From Streptomyces sp. NBC_00461 (GTDB lineage: Bacteria > Actinomycetota > Actinomycetes > Streptomycetales > Streptomycetaceae), in contig NZ_CP107902.1 of NCBI RefSeq assembly GCF_036013935.1, forward strand, positions 6,853,001 to 6,917,000: DNA of 64,000 nucleotides, read 5' to 3'. Below are positions 49,070 to 58,006 of the stretch, piece by piece. A program made the position numbers and the translations under genes. The notes under the pieces are model-generated. The model ran no database searches. It saw only the letters and a list, made by a program, of their open reading frames with translations, and was not told the origin of the DNA. Each line of letters begins with the position of its first letter. The stretch's first letter is position 1.

Positions 49070-49996
49070 GTGCTGGGTCCCGTGATTCTTGCCGCGTCGC
49101 GCAGCGACCGGATGCGACGTCTGATCTCGGCGGCCCCGGTGACCAAGCAGGTCGTCGACCGCTTCATCCCCGGTGAGACCGTGGACACCATCGTGCCGAT
49201 CATCGAGGACCTCACCGGCGGGGGTCTGGAGCTGACGATGGACGTCGTCGGTGAGGACATCACCACACCCGAGCAGGCGGCCGTGGCCCGTGACGCCTAT
49301 CTGACGCTGATCGGGCGGCTGAGCGACCTCGGCCTGGGCGAGCGGGTCGAGATGTCCGTCAAGCTGTCCATGTTCGGGCAGGCGCTGGACGGTGGCCACG
49401 AGCTGGCCCTCGCCAACGTCCGGCCCGTCGTCGAGGCCGCCGCCGCCATCGGTACGACGGTCACGCTCGACGCCGAGGACCACACCACCCTCGACTCGAT
49501 GTTCGCCATCCACGAGGAGCTGCGGAAGGACTTCCCGCAGACCGGCTGCGTCATCCAGGCCTACCTCTTCCGCACCGAGTCCGACGCCCGCCGCCTCGCC
49601 GGGAGCGGCAGCCGGGTGCGGCTCGTGAAGGGCGCGTACAAGGAGCCCGCCGAGGTCGCCTACCAGCAGAAGCACGAGATCGACAAGGCGTACGTCCGGG
49701 TCCTGAGGACTCTGATGGAGGGCGAGGGGTATCCGATGATCGGGTCCCACGACCCGCGTCTCATCTCCATCGCGCAGGAACTCGCCCGCAAGGCCGGGCG
49801 CAAGCTCGACGAGTACGAGTTCCAGATGCTGTACGGGATCAGGAGCGACGAGCACGTGCGGCTGGCCGCCGAGGGCCACCGGATGCGCGTCTACACCGCC
49901 TACGGCACCGACTGGTACGGCTACTTCATGCGCAGGCTCGCGGAGAAGCCGGCCAACCTGCGCTTCTTCGTCCGCAGCATGATCAGCAAGGGCTGA
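49070..49996 (+). CDS. putA: proline dehydrogenase
   Basis: A 308-residue monofunctional FAD-dependent PRODH that oxidises proline to pyrroline-5-carboxylate. GTG 49070 is preceded by GGAGG. An upstream in-frame start adds residues without family resemblance. Barrel motifs present: LKLSMFGQAL-like VEMSVKLSMFG, TLDAEDHTT, QAYLFRTESDA, VRLVKGAYKEP, IGSHDPRLI, FQMLYGIRSDEH, and YGTDWYGYFMRRL. pruA follows after 39 bases on the same strand. Confidence 0.95.
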   Translation: MLGPVILAASRSDRMRRLISAAPVTKQVVDRFIPGETVDTIVPIIEDLTGGGLELTMDVVGEDITTPEQAAVARDAYLTLIGRLSDLGLGERVEMSVKLSMFGQALDGGHELALANVRPVVEAAAAIGTTVTLDAEDHTTLDSMFAIHEELRKDFPQTGCVIQAYLFRTESDARRLAGSGSRVRLVKGAYKEPAEVAYQQKHEIDKAYVRVLRTLMEGEGYPMIGSHDPRLISIAQELARKAGRKLDEYEFQMLYGIRSDEHVRLAAEGHRMRVYTAYGTDWYGYFMRRLAEKPANLRFFVRSMISKG

Positions 49997-50035
49997 ACCC
50001 GAACACCCGCTCACGTACAAGGAGTTACGCATCCC

Positions 50036-51667
50036 ATGGACGCTGTGACCCAGGTCCCCACCCCCGTCAACGAGCCGGTGCACGGCTATGCCCCCGGCTC
50101 GCCCGAGCGCGCCCGGCTCGAAGCCAAGCTGAAGGAGCTGGCCGAGAACCCGGTCGACCTGCCGATGACGATCGGCGGAGAGAAGCGGATGGGCGGCGGC
50201 GAGCGCTTCGACGTCGTGCAACCGCACAACCACAAGGCCCGCCTGGGCACGTACGCCAACGCCACCCAGCAGGACGCCCAGGACGCCGTCGACGCGGCCC
50301 TCGCCGCCGCGCCCGCCTGGCGCGCGATGGCCTTCGACGACCGCGCCGCGATCATCCTGCGCGCGGCCGAGCTGCTGTCCGGACCGTGGCGCGAGACCCT
50401 CGCCGCGTCCACCATGCTCGGCCAGTCGAAGACCGCCCAGCAGGCCGAGATCGACTGTCCCTGCGAGCTCATCGACTTCTGGCGCTTCAACGTCGCCTAC
50501 GCCCGTCAGATCCTGGCCGAGCAGCCCCCGGCCAACTCCACGGGCGTCTGGAACCGTCTGGACCACCGCCCGCTGGAGGGCTTCGTCTACGCGATCACGC
50601 CGTTCAACTTCAGCGCGATCGCCGGCAATCTGCCCACCGCCCCCGCGCTCATGGGCAATGTCGTGGTCTGGAAGCCTTCCCCGACCCAGACCCACGCGGC
50701 CGTCCTGCTGATGCAGCTGCTGGAGGAGGCGGGCCTGCCCAAGGGCGTCATCAACCTCGTCACCGGCGACGGCATCGAGGTCTCCAAGGTGGCCCTGGAG
50801 CACCGGGACCTCGCCGGCATCCACTTCACCGGCTCGACCAAGACCTTCCAGTACCTGTGGAAGACGGTCGGGAACAACATCGAGAAGTACCGCACCTACC
50901 CGCGGATGGTCGGCGAGACCGGCGGCAAGGACTTCCTGGTCGCCCACCCGAGCGCCGACCGCGCGGTCCTCAAGACCGCCCTGACCCGCGGTGCCTTCGA
51001 GTACCAGGGCCAGAAGTGCAGCGCGACCTCCCGCGCCTACGTCCCGGCGTCCATCTGGAACTCCGGCTTCAAGGAGGAGTTCGCCGCCGAGGTCGACCAC
51101 CTGACCATGGGCGACGTCACCGACCTCACCCACTTCATGGGCGCCGTCATCGACGACCGCTCCTTCGCCAAGAACAAGGCCGCCATCGACCGCGCCGAGC
51201 AGGACCCCGCGTGCACGATCGTCGCGGGCGGCAGCTACGACGACTCGGTCGGCTATTTCGTCCGACCGACCGTCGTCGAGTGCAGCGACCCGGAGAACGA
51301 GGTCTTCCGCACCGAGTACTTCGGTCCCTTCCTCGCCGTGCACGTCTACGAGGACGAGAAGTACGAGGAGATGCTGACCCAGATGGAGTCGGTGTCCGAC
51401 TACGCGCTGACCGGCTCGGTCATCTCCAACGACCGCGCCGCGGCCGCGTACACGATGGAGAAGCTGCGTTACGCGGCCGGAAACTTCTACATCAACGACA
51501 AGTCCACCGGCGCCGTCGTCGGTCAGCAGCCCTTCGGCGGCGGCCGCGCCTCCGGCACCAACGACAAGGCCGGCGCCCCGCAGAACCTGCAGCGCTGGAC
51601 CCTGACCCGCGCCATCAAGGAGACGCTGGTGCCGCCGACCGACTACGCGTACCCGCACATGGGCTGA
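50036..51667 (+). CDS. pruA: L-glutamate gamma-semialdehyde (pyrroline-5-carboxylate) dehydrogenase
   Basis: A 543-residue NAD-dependent aldehyde dehydrogenase completing proline to glutamate. Catalytic Cys328 lies in YQGQKCSATSR, and Glu294 in MVGETGGKDF. The NAD site includes ITPFNFSAIAGNLPTAPAL, HFTGSTKTF and the C-terminal FGGGRASGTNDKAG. AAGGAG lies upstream of ATG 50036. It forms an operon with putA. Confidence 0.97.
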   Translation: MDAVTQVPTPVNEPVHGYAPGSPERARLEAKLKELAENPVDLPMTIGGEKRMGGGERFDVVQPHNHKARLGTYANATQQDAQDAVDAALAAAPAWRAMAFDDRAAIILRAAELLSGPWRETLAASTMLGQSKTAQQAEIDCPCELIDFWRFNVAYARQILAEQPPANSTGVWNRLDHRPLEGFVYAITPFNFSAIAGNLPTAPALMGNVVVWKPSPTQTHAAVLLMQLLEEAGLPKGVINLVTGDGIEVSKVALEHRDLAGIHFTGSTKTFQYLWKTVGNNIEKYRTYPRMVGETGGKDFLVAHPSADRAVLKTALTRGAFEYQGQKCSATSRAYVPASIWNSGFKEEFAAEVDHLTMGDVTDLTHFMGAVIDDRSFAKNKAAIDRAEQDPACTIVAGGSYDDSVGYFVRPTVVECSDPENEVFRTEYFGPFLAVHVYEDEKYEEMLTQMESVSDYALTGSVISNDRAAAAYTMEKLRYAAGNFYINDKSTGAVVGQQPFGGGRASGTNDKAGAPQNLQRWTLTRAIKETLVPPTDYAYPHMG

Positions 51668-51760
51668 CGTCCGGTCGTCCTGTTCCTGCGGTGACGGGCC
51701 GGAAAGCCGATCTTCGGTTTCCCGGCCCGTCGGCCTGTCCGCACGCATCACACTGGCCTC

Positions 51761-52654
51761 ATGGACGACGTGGACGACGTGGACGGCACGGACGACAGCG
51801 TGGACGGCATGGCGACCGTCACGGCCGACGACGGCGTACGGCTGTGGGCCGTGCGGTCGGGGCAGGGCGAGCCGTTGGTGCTGTGTCACGGCGGGCCGGG
51901 GCTGTGGGACATGTTCGCGGACGTGGCCGGGCTGCTGGCCGGCGTGACCCCGGTCGTCCGCTGGGACCAGCGCGGGTCGGGGCGGTCGCAGCGGTGCGCC
52001 GGACCGTGGACGACGGACCGCTTCGTGGCCGATCTGGACGCCGTACGACGGCACTTCGGGCTGGAGCGGATGGCGCTGCTCGGCCACTCCTGGGGCGCGC
52101 AACTGGCGTTGAGCTACGCGTTGGCGCATCCGGAGCGGGTGCGGGCGCTGGTGTACGTGGCCGGTACGGGCATCGGCCCCACCACCGACTGGCACGACGC
52201 CTACTGGATGAATTTCCTCGCCAGGCTCGGCGACCACCCCGAACGACTCGCGCGCTGGCGGGAGTTGACGGACCGTACCCAACGCTCGGAGGACGCGGAG
52301 CGCGAGCGGGCGGTGCTTCAGTGGTCGGTCGAGTTCGAGGACCGGGAGGGGGCGCTGGAGCCGGCCGGACGCATGGCCGACCCCTGGTTCGGGATCAACC
52401 ACGCATGCAACAGGGCCCTCAACGACGAGACCGAACGCACGTGGGGCACACCCGAGTTGTACGCGGCCTGCGCGGCCCTCGACGTGCCCGTCCTGATCGT
52501 CGACGGCGCCCGGGACATCCGTCCGCGCTCGGCGGTGGACTCGCTGGAGCGGGCGCTGCCGCGGGTGCGGCGAGTGGTGCTTCCCCGGGCCGGCCACCTG
52601 CCGTGGGCCGAGGATCCCGAGGGCTTCCGCGACGCGGTGGGGCAGGCCTTGTGA
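51761..52654 (+). CDS. alpha/beta hydrolase (proline iminopeptidase-like)
   Basis: A 297-residue hydrolase. The oxyanion motif HGGPG (43-47), WDQRGSGRS and nucleophile GHSWGAQ (Ser110) are those of prolyl iminopeptidase-type enzymes. The catalytic His is in RAGHLPW near the end. The head is an acidic DDVDDVDGTDD repeat; ATG 51809 would remove it and is a plausible alternative. Location after putA-pruA could fit release of N-terminal proline from peptides, but this is inference. Its stop overlaps (GTGA) the start of a decayed methyltransferase gene. Confidence 0.86.
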   Translation: MDDVDDVDGTDDSVDGMATVTADDGVRLWAVRSGQGEPLVLCHGGPGLWDMFADVAGLLAGVTPVVRWDQRGSGRSQRCAGPWTTDRFVADLDAVRRHFGLERMALLGHSWGAQLALSYALAHPERVRALVYVAGTGIGPTTDWHDAYWMNFLARLGDHPERLARWRELTDRTQRSEDAERERAVLQWSVEFEDREGALEPAGRMADPWFGINHACNRALNDETERTWGTPELYAACAALDVPVLIVDGARDIRPRSAVDSLERALPRVRRVVLPRAGHLPWAEDPEGFRDAVGQAL

Positions 52655-53340
52655 ACACCGCGGACGGGCCTGCATTCCGACGTGACCTGTACCGGGGGAC
52701 GCCGGTGACCGCGACCGCTTCCGCGTCCCGTACCCGGACGACCTGATCGACGACCTGGTCCGGCGCTGCGGCGCGGACGGCGGGGGCGGCTGCTGGACCT
52801 CGCCTGCGGCACCGGACAGATCGGCTTCGCGGTGCGGCCGTTCTGCGGCGAGGTGTGGGCCGTCGACGTGATCGCGATCGGCAACGCGTTCCATCGGCTG
52901 CCCCGGTCCCGGGTCGCCGCACGCGCGTACCGGTGGCTCCGGCCGGGTGGCCGGCCGGCCCTGGTGTGGTCACAGAGCCAGCGGCGCGGCGAGCTGCCGT
53001 GAACGCGACATGGCCGACGTTGTCGCGCGCTGGATGGACCGGGTGGGCGGGCACGACCGTGTCCCGGCGGACGCCGGACAGGCGCGAAGGCTGGTGCCCG
53101 ACCGGGAGGTTCTGGAGGGGGCGGGGTTAGAGGTGGCCGGGACGTTCGGCTTGCCCGCTCCTCACACCTGGAACCCGCGGGCCCTCGTCGGCAACGTGTT
53201 CTCGACGTCGGTGCTGTCCAGGGAGGCCCTCGGCCGGCGCGTGGAGGACTTCGAGGCGGACCTGCGGGGGTCGCCGCGCGGCCACGACAGCCTCACCGAG
53301 ACCATCGACACCGCCTACGAACTCGGCCGTGCGCCCGGTC
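52651..53340 (+). pseudogene. decayed SAM-dependent methyltransferase
   Basis: Pieces of one protein appear in order but in shifting frames. The first frame starts at GTG 52651 (NTADGPAFRRDLYRG) and hits a stop at about 52744. A second frame supplies DRFRVPYPDDLIDDLVRRC. A third supplies LLDLACGTGQIGFAVRPFCG (motif I), jumps from AVD straight to VIAIGNAFHRLPRS, and stops at 53001-53003. The tail resumes from 53010 as MADVVARWMDRVGG and continues to TIDTAYELG. The jump lacks about 35-40 residues of a normal methyltransferase, so there are at least two frameshifts plus a deletion. The GTGA overlap with the hydrolase suggests a former operon. Confidence 0.8.
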
Positions 53341-53624
53341 GGCGCCGGACGGGAAGCTGTCGGCCTGTCGGCCGAGGAAGTCACCCCAGGTCAGAGCGGT
53401 GTGACCTATCCGCCGTCTCAGATAGTAGGAAGTCCGAGTAATTGTGGAGACAGACTCGGGTCGCTCCCTTACGTTTGTAGGAGCCGAACGTCTCGCTCGA
53501 CCAAGCGAATGGCGGTCGTGAGCCGGGCCCCGTGCAGGCAACCCCTGCGGCACCGCTCTCCCGCCCCATCCGGCGTCTCGTAACCCCTTTCCGCACTCCA
53601 GGATGTCGAAGGAGTCGATTTCCC

Positions 53625-53756
53625 ATGGCCGAGACGACCGCCCGCCGCCGAGTCCGTCACATTTCCCGCACGAGCGAGTCCGACCGAAAGAACGCCGCAG
53701 CCGCCCTCCAGCGCGCCCTGGACCGCAGGGACAACGGCGGTTCGACCGGCCACTGA
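53625..53756 (+). CDS. 43-residue basic protein
   Basis: ATG 53625 with GAAGGAG ten bases upstream codes MAETTARRRVRHISRTSESD, RKNAAAALQRALDRRDNGGS, TGH. The peptide is very basic and helical, without hydrophobic segment. From memory almost identical 41-43-residue proteins exist in many Streptomyces, so it is probably real. It is followed by a strong hairpin. Role unknown; RNA or nucleoid binding would suit the charge. Confidence 0.72.
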   Translation: MAETTARRRVRHISRTSESDRKNAAAALQRALDRRDNGGSTGH

Positions 53757-53807
53757 GCCGGAACCACCCTCAGACCGGGACCCACGGGCCGGGAGCCGCA
53801 CCCGCCC

Positions 53808-53844
53808 GAGGTGCGGCGCGGGCTCACGCTCCGCGCCGCACCTC
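53808..53844. terminator. terminator shared by the 43-residue gene and the phosphatase gene
   Basis: GAGGTGCGGCGCGG (53808-53821) pairs perfectly over 14 bases with CCGCGCCGCACCTC (53831-53844). The 3' arm is also the last codons of the minus-strand phosphatase gene. Confidence 0.8.
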
Positions 53845-55386
53845 GAAGTGGTCGATGCGCCTGCCGTCGTCCGTCAGCGCCGACACCTTGAGGGCCGGCC
53901 GGGGGCCGCTGTGCGCCTCCACCGAGAGCAGCGAGAAACCCCGGTAGCGCACCCGCGACCACTCCACGGTCTCCGTCTCGGAGGCCTTCGCCTTCGTCCA
54001 CCGGAAGGTGGCGACGGAGTCGTGGTGCGTGACGTGTCCCTCGTAGCTCTCCTTCACGCCCGCCGGGAAGCCGTACAGGTCCCGGCCGCCGCCGCCCGCC
54101 GTGACGTACACGGTTCCGTCGCGCGTCGGATCGGTCGACCCGCCGATGGGCACGGGCCGGCCGACCCCGCCGTCCTTGATGGCGTCGGTCCGCTCGTAGA
54201 CATGGTTGTGGCCGTTGATCACCAGGTCCACCTGGTGCTTGGCGAACAGCGGCAGCCATTCGGCGCGCACCCCGCCGTCGGAGGCGTGCGCGGAGGTCGA
54301 GTAGGCGCAGTGGTGGAAGAAGACGACGACGAAGTCGACGTCCTTCGCCGCCCGCAGCTGGGCCAGCTTCCGGTCCAGCCACTTCGTCTGCTTGCCGCCC
54401 GAGTAGCCGAAGTTGGCGGGGATCTCGTACGACACGTCGTTGGCGTCCAGAGCCACGAAGCCGACGTTGCCGTACGTGAACGCGTACACGCCCGGCGCCG
54501 TCCGGCCGTCGAAGCCGCTGTCCGGGAGGGACCAGCGGGCCAGCTGGCCGCCGTAGCCCTCCGGCGAGTACCAGGCCTCCATGTCATGGTTGCCGGTCGT
54601 CACCATCCACGGCACCGACCTCGCCACCGGCTCGTTCTGCTTGAGGAACAGGTCCCAGAACGCCGGGTCGTAGCCGTCCGACTTCTTGCCCTGGCCGTTG
54701 GTGTCGGCGTAGCAGATGTCGCCCGCGTGCAGGTGGAAGGCGGGCTTCTGGCGCAGGATCACATGGTCGTTGGCGGCCGCGGCCTGGCTGACGCCCTGGT
54801 CGCCGAAGGCCGTGAACACGAAGGAGCGCGGGGCCGCGGGCGCCGTGCGGAAGGAGCTGATGGTCGAGCGGTGGGCCGGGGACGCCGGGTCGAAGCCCTC
54901 GTGGCCGACGCCGTAGTAGTACGTCGTGCCGGGGCGCAGCCCGTCCAGGGCCGCGTGCAGGTAGTACTGCTCCAGCGCCGAGCGCACGCCCGTCACACCC
55001 GGAGTGTGCAGGTCGCGGACCTCGGCCTCGATCTTCCGGCTCAGCTCGTCGGGCTTCGTGCCGATCCGGACGTACGGCTTCTTCACCGCGAGTGGCACCT
55101 GCCAGGAGACGCGCATCTGCGTCTTCGGGTCGGCGCCGAAGGAGAGATGGCGCCCGAAGGGGGAGACCACCGAACCGTGGACCTCCGAGGCCGCGGGGGA
55201 GGGGGTCGCCCTGCTCGACGATCCCGCGCCGCCGCCGCACCCCGTCAGCAGCCCGCCCGCCGCCACCGCGCCCGCCGTCACCAGCGTGCGGCGCCGGGTC
55301 AGCTTCGTGCGCAGGTACTCGTGCTGCTCGGCCATGCTCATCCGGCGCGCGAGCTGCGGCGGGATTCCGAAGTCGGGGAGGTCCAT
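53824..55386 (-). CDS. Tat-exported metallophosphoesterase (purple acid phosphatase-like lipoprotein)
   Basis: A 520-residue secreted phosphatase. Arg31-Arg33 followed by a hydrophobic stretch and LTGC (Cys50) form a Tat plus lipobox signal. A fibronectin-like PAP N-domain follows (about 75-210). The metallophosphoesterase core has motifs FGDQG, HAGDICYAD, TTGNHD, FFHHCAYS and INGHNHVYER, supplying all metal ligands. ATG 55386 was chosen; upstream in-frame text is non-coding. It probably releases phosphate outside the cell. It is divergent from leuB. Confidence 0.92.
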   Translation of the reverse strand: MDLPDFGIPPQLARRMSMAEQHEYLRTKLTRRRTLVTAGAVAAGGLLTGCGGGAGSSSRATPSPAASEVHGSVVSPFGRHLSFGADPKTQMRVSWQVPLAVKKPYVRIGTKPDELSRKIEAEVRDLHTPGVTGVRSALEQYYLHAALDGLRPGTTYYYGVGHEGFDPASPAHRSTISSFRTAPAAPRSFVFTAFGDQGVSQAAAANDHVILRQKPAFHLHAGDICYADTNGQGKKSDGYDPAFWDLFLKQNEPVARSVPWMVTTGNHDMEAWYSPEGYGGQLARWSLPDSGFDGRTAPGVYAFTYGNVGFVALDANDVSYEIPANFGYSGGKQTKWLDRKLAQLRAAKDVDFVVVFFHHCAYSTSAHASDGGVRAEWLPLFAKHQVDLVINGHNHVYERTDAIKDGGVGRPVPIGGSTDPTRDGTVYVTAGGGGRDLYGFPAGVKESYEGHVTHHDSVATFRWTKAKASETETVEWSRVRYRGFSLLSVEAHSGPRPALKVSALTDDGRRIDHFEVRRGA

Positions 55387-55516
55387 GGAAGGGAAGTTCC
55401 CAGCGAAACCCAACGCCCGCCATACGCAGGGGTGAACGGGTGGCGACTTATTGACTTCGCCACCCGCCGGAGTGTCCGAATCGCGGACACCTCGTGTCAT
55501 CCCATGGGACGCGGAG

Positions 55517-55522
55517 TAGGGT
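55517..55522 (+). promoter_or_regulatory. candidate -10 box of leuB (leaderless)
   Basis: TAGGGT ends seven bases before ATG 55530, fitting a leaderless leuB transcript. Confidence 0.4.
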
Positions 55523-55529
55523 GCTGCGC

Positions 55530-56582
55530 ATGTCGGCAAGCTCTCGCACCCTCAATCTCGCAGTGATTCCCGGTGACGGCATCGGCCAGGAGGTCGTGGC
55601 CGAAGGTCTCAAGGTCCTCTCCGCCGTCCTCCCGCAGGATGTGAAGCTGGAGACCAAGGCGTACGACTTCGGCGCCCAGCGCTACCACGCCACCGGTGAG
55701 ACCCTCACCGAGGCCGACCTCGACGCGCTGAAGAAGCACGACGCCATTCTGCTCGGCGCGATCGGCGACCCGTCGGTTCCGTCCGGTGTCCTGGAGCGCG
55801 GCTTCCTGCTCAAGCTCCGCTTCGCCTTCGATCACCACGTCAACCTGCGTCCGTCGAAGCTGCTCCCGGGCGTGGCCACCCCGCTCGCCGGTGAGCCGAG
55901 CATCGACTTCGTCGTGGTCCGCGAGGGCACCGAGGGCCCGTACACGGGCAACGGCGGCACCATCCGCAAGGGCACCGAGCACGAGGTCGCCACCGAGGTC
56001 TCCGTGAACACGGCCTTCGGAGTGGAGCGCGTGGTCCGTGACGCCTTCGCCCGCGCCCAGGCCCGCCCGCGCAAGAAGCTCGCCCTGATCCACAAGAACA
56101 ACGTGCTGACCTTCGCGGGTCACCTGTGGACCAACATCTTCAACAAGGTGGCCGCGGAGTTCCCCGACGTCACGACCGAGTACATGCACGTGGACGCGGC
56201 GACCATCTACCTGGTCACGCAGCCCGAGCGGTTCGACGTGATCGTCACCGACAACCTCTTCGGCGACATCATCACCGACCTCGCCGCGGCCGTCTCCGGC
56301 GGCATCGGCGTGGCCGCGAGCGGGAACATCAACCCGTCCGGTGAGTTCCCGTCGATGTTCGAGCCCGTGCACGGCTCGGCCCCCGACATCGCGGGCCAGG
56401 GCAAGGCCGACCCCTCCGCCACGGTCCTGTCCGTCGCCCTGCTCCTGCGCCACCTCGGCTACGAGGCCGAGGCCGCCCGCATCGACGAGGCGGTCTCCGC
56501 CGACCTCGCCGAGCGCACCGGCAGGCCCGCCCGCAGCACGTCGGAGATCGGCGACGCGCTGGCCGTGCGAGTAGCCGGCTGA
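55530..56582 (+). CDS. leuB: 3-isopropylmalate dehydrogenase
   Basis: LeuB oxidatively decarboxylates 3-isopropylmalate in leucine synthesis with NAD and magnesium. The 350-residue protein opens [35 protein letters not shown], the catalytic Lys in KNNVLTFAG, and the metal-binding [13 protein letters not shown] are present, as is [18 protein letters not shown] longer start at 55494 was rejected. It is monocistronic, with a terminator after the stop. Confidence 0.97.
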   Translation: MSASSRTLNLAVIPGDGIGQEVVAEGLKVLSAVLPQDVKLETKAYDFGAQRYHATGETLTEADLDALKKHDAILLGAIGDPSVPSGVLERGFLLKLRFAFDHHVNLRPSKLLPGVATPLAGEPSIDFVVVREGTEGPYTGNGGTIRKGTEHEVATEVSVNTAFGVERVVRDAFARAQARPRKKLALIHKNNVLTFAGHLWTNIFNKVAAEFPDVTTEYMHVDAATIYLVTQPERFDVIVTDNLFGDIITDLAAAVSGGIGVAASGNINPSGEFPSMFEPVHGSAPDIAGQGKADPSATVLSVALLLRHLGYEAEAARIDEAVSADLAERTGRPARSTSEIGDALAVRVAG

Positions 56583-56607
56583 CCCCGCCGCTCGTCGAAA
56601 CCTTTCG

Positions 56608-56641
56608 AAGCCGCCGGGTCACTCCGCACCCGGCGGCTTCC
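56608..56641 (+). terminator. terminator of leuB
   Basis: GAAGCCGCCGGGT (56608-56620) pairs perfectly over 13 bases with ACCCGGCGGCTTC (56629-56641) around an eight-base loop. Confidence 0.85.
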
Positions 56642-56716
56642 GCTATGTCCCCGCCGGGTGCCACCATCATCCCCTGGACCGCATTCACGCCATTTCGTCC
56701 ACGGACTCTCGCTTGC

Positions 56717-56722
56717 GATAAT
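56717..56722 (+). promoter_or_regulatory. candidate -10 box of ilvE
   Basis: GATAAT lies 113 bases upstream of the ilvE ATG; a weak TTCGTC sits 17 bases before it. The implied leader of about 105 bases contains a short open frame (56741-56794). Confidence 0.4.
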
Positions 56723-56740
56723 CGAACGCGGAGCCGCGGA

Positions 56741-56794
56741 ATGAGGGAATGCTCGGACGTCCTAGCACTGGCCACTGACAGTAGCGAGGCGTGA
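56741..56794 (+). CDS. possible short leader ORF upstream of ilvE
   Basis: ATG 56741 with GGAG about seven bases upstream codes 17 residues, [17 protein letters not shown] and stop, ending 41 bases before ilvE. It holds Val, Leu, Leu with one rare CTA codon. No terminator hairpin is evident, so attenuation is only a possibility. Confidence 0.3.
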   Translation: MRECSDVLALATDSSEA

Positions 56795-56835
56795 GCGCGG
56801 CCCGTCACTACACAACCGGTGAAGGACAACCACTC

Positions 56836-57924
56836 ATGACGACGCCCACGATCGAGCTCAAGCCCTCGGCCTCGCCACTCTCCGACGCGGAGCGCACGGC
56901 GATCCTGGCGAACCCCGGGTTCGGCCGCCACTTCACCGACCACATGGTGACGATCAAGTGGACCGAGGGCCGCGGCTGGCACGACGGCCAGCTCGTCCCG
57001 TACGCCCCGCTCTCCCTCGACCCCGCCACGATGGTCCTGCACTACGCGCAGGAGATCTTCGAGGGCCTCAAGGCCTACCGTCAGCCCGACGGCACCGTCG
57101 CCACCTTCCGCCCCGAGAAGAACGCCGAGCGCTTCCAGCGTTCCGCGCACCGTCTGGGCATGCCCGAGCTGCCGGTCGAGACGTTCATCGAGGCCTGCGA
57201 CGTCCTGGTCCAGCAGGACAGGGCCTGGGTCCCGGCGCACGGCGGCGAGGAGTCCCTCTACCTCCGCCCCTTCATGATCGCGACCGAGGTCGGCCTGGGC
57301 GTGAAGCCCGCCAACGAGTACCTCTTCCTCGTCATCGCGTCCCCCGCCGGCGCCTACTTCCCCGGTGGGGTCAAGCCGGTCTCCATCTGGCTCTCCGAGG
57401 ACCGCGTCCGCGCCGTCCCCGGCGGCATGGGCGACGCCAAGACCGGCGGCAACTACGCCGCCTCCCTCCTCGCCCAGGCCGAGGCCGCCGCCAAGGGCTG
57501 CGACCAGGTCTGCTACCTCGACGCGGTCGAGCACAAGTGGGTCGAGGAGCTCGGCGGCATGAACCTGTACTTCGTGTACGGCGACAAGATCGTCACCCCG
57601 TCCCTGACGGGCTCCATCCTCGAGGGCGTCACCCGTGACTCGCTCCTGACGGTCGCGCGCGACCTCGGCTACGAGTCCGAGGAGGGCCGTGTCTCCGTCG
57701 ACCAGTGGCAGCAGGACGCCGAGAACGGCACCCTCACCGAGGTCTTCGCCTGCGGCACCGCGGCCGTCATCACCCCCGTCGGCACGGTCAAGCGCGAGAG
57801 CGCCGAGTGGCAGCAGGCGGGCGGCGAGCCCGGCGAGGTCACCCTGCGGCTGCGCGACGCACTCCTCAACATCCAGCGGGGTGTCGCCGAGGACAAGCAC
57901 GGCTGGATGCACCCTCTCGGCTGA
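56836..57924 (+). CDS. ilvE: branched-chain amino acid aminotransferase
   Basis: IlvE performs the final transamination to valine, leucine and isoleucine. The 362-residue class IV PLP enzyme starts at ATG 56836 with GAAGGA upstream. Lys202 in [12 protein letters not shown] is the PLP lysine. [25 protein letters not shown] and [15 protein letters not shown] are family segments. It is separated from leuB by a terminator and followed by another. Confidence 0.97.
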   Translation: MTTPTIELKPSASPLSDAERTAILANPGFGRHFTDHMVTIKWTEGRGWHDGQLVPYAPLSLDPATMVLHYAQEIFEGLKAYRQPDGTVATFRPEKNAERFQRSAHRLGMPELPVETFIEACDVLVQQDRAWVPAHGGEESLYLRPFMIATEVGLGVKPANEYLFLVIASPAGAYFPGGVKPVSIWLSEDRVRAVPGGMGDAKTGGNYAASLLAQAEAAAKGCDQVCYLDAVEHKWVEELGGMNLYFVYGDKIVTPSLTGSILEGVTRDSLLTVARDLGYESEEGRVSVDQWQQDAENGTLTEVFACGTAAVITPVGTVKRESAEWQQAGGEPGEVTLRLRDALLNIQRGVAEDKHGWMHPLG

Positions 57925-57969
57925 GTCCAACCCCTGTTCCCGGACCGTAGTTCGTTCGACGCGTAGCGC

Positions 57970-58006
57970 CTCCCCCCGCGGGTATCCACTGATCCCGCGG
58001 GGGGAG
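57970..58006 (+). terminator. terminator of ilvE
   Basis: CTCCCCCCGCGGG (57970-57982) pairs perfectly over 13 bases with CCCGCGGGGGGAG (57994-58006) around an 11-base loop. Confidence 0.85.

Noticed and set aside
49025..52894. 1289-codon minus-strand frame over putA, pruA and the hydrolase
   Set aside because: Antisense to three well-identified enzymes, low-complexity composition.
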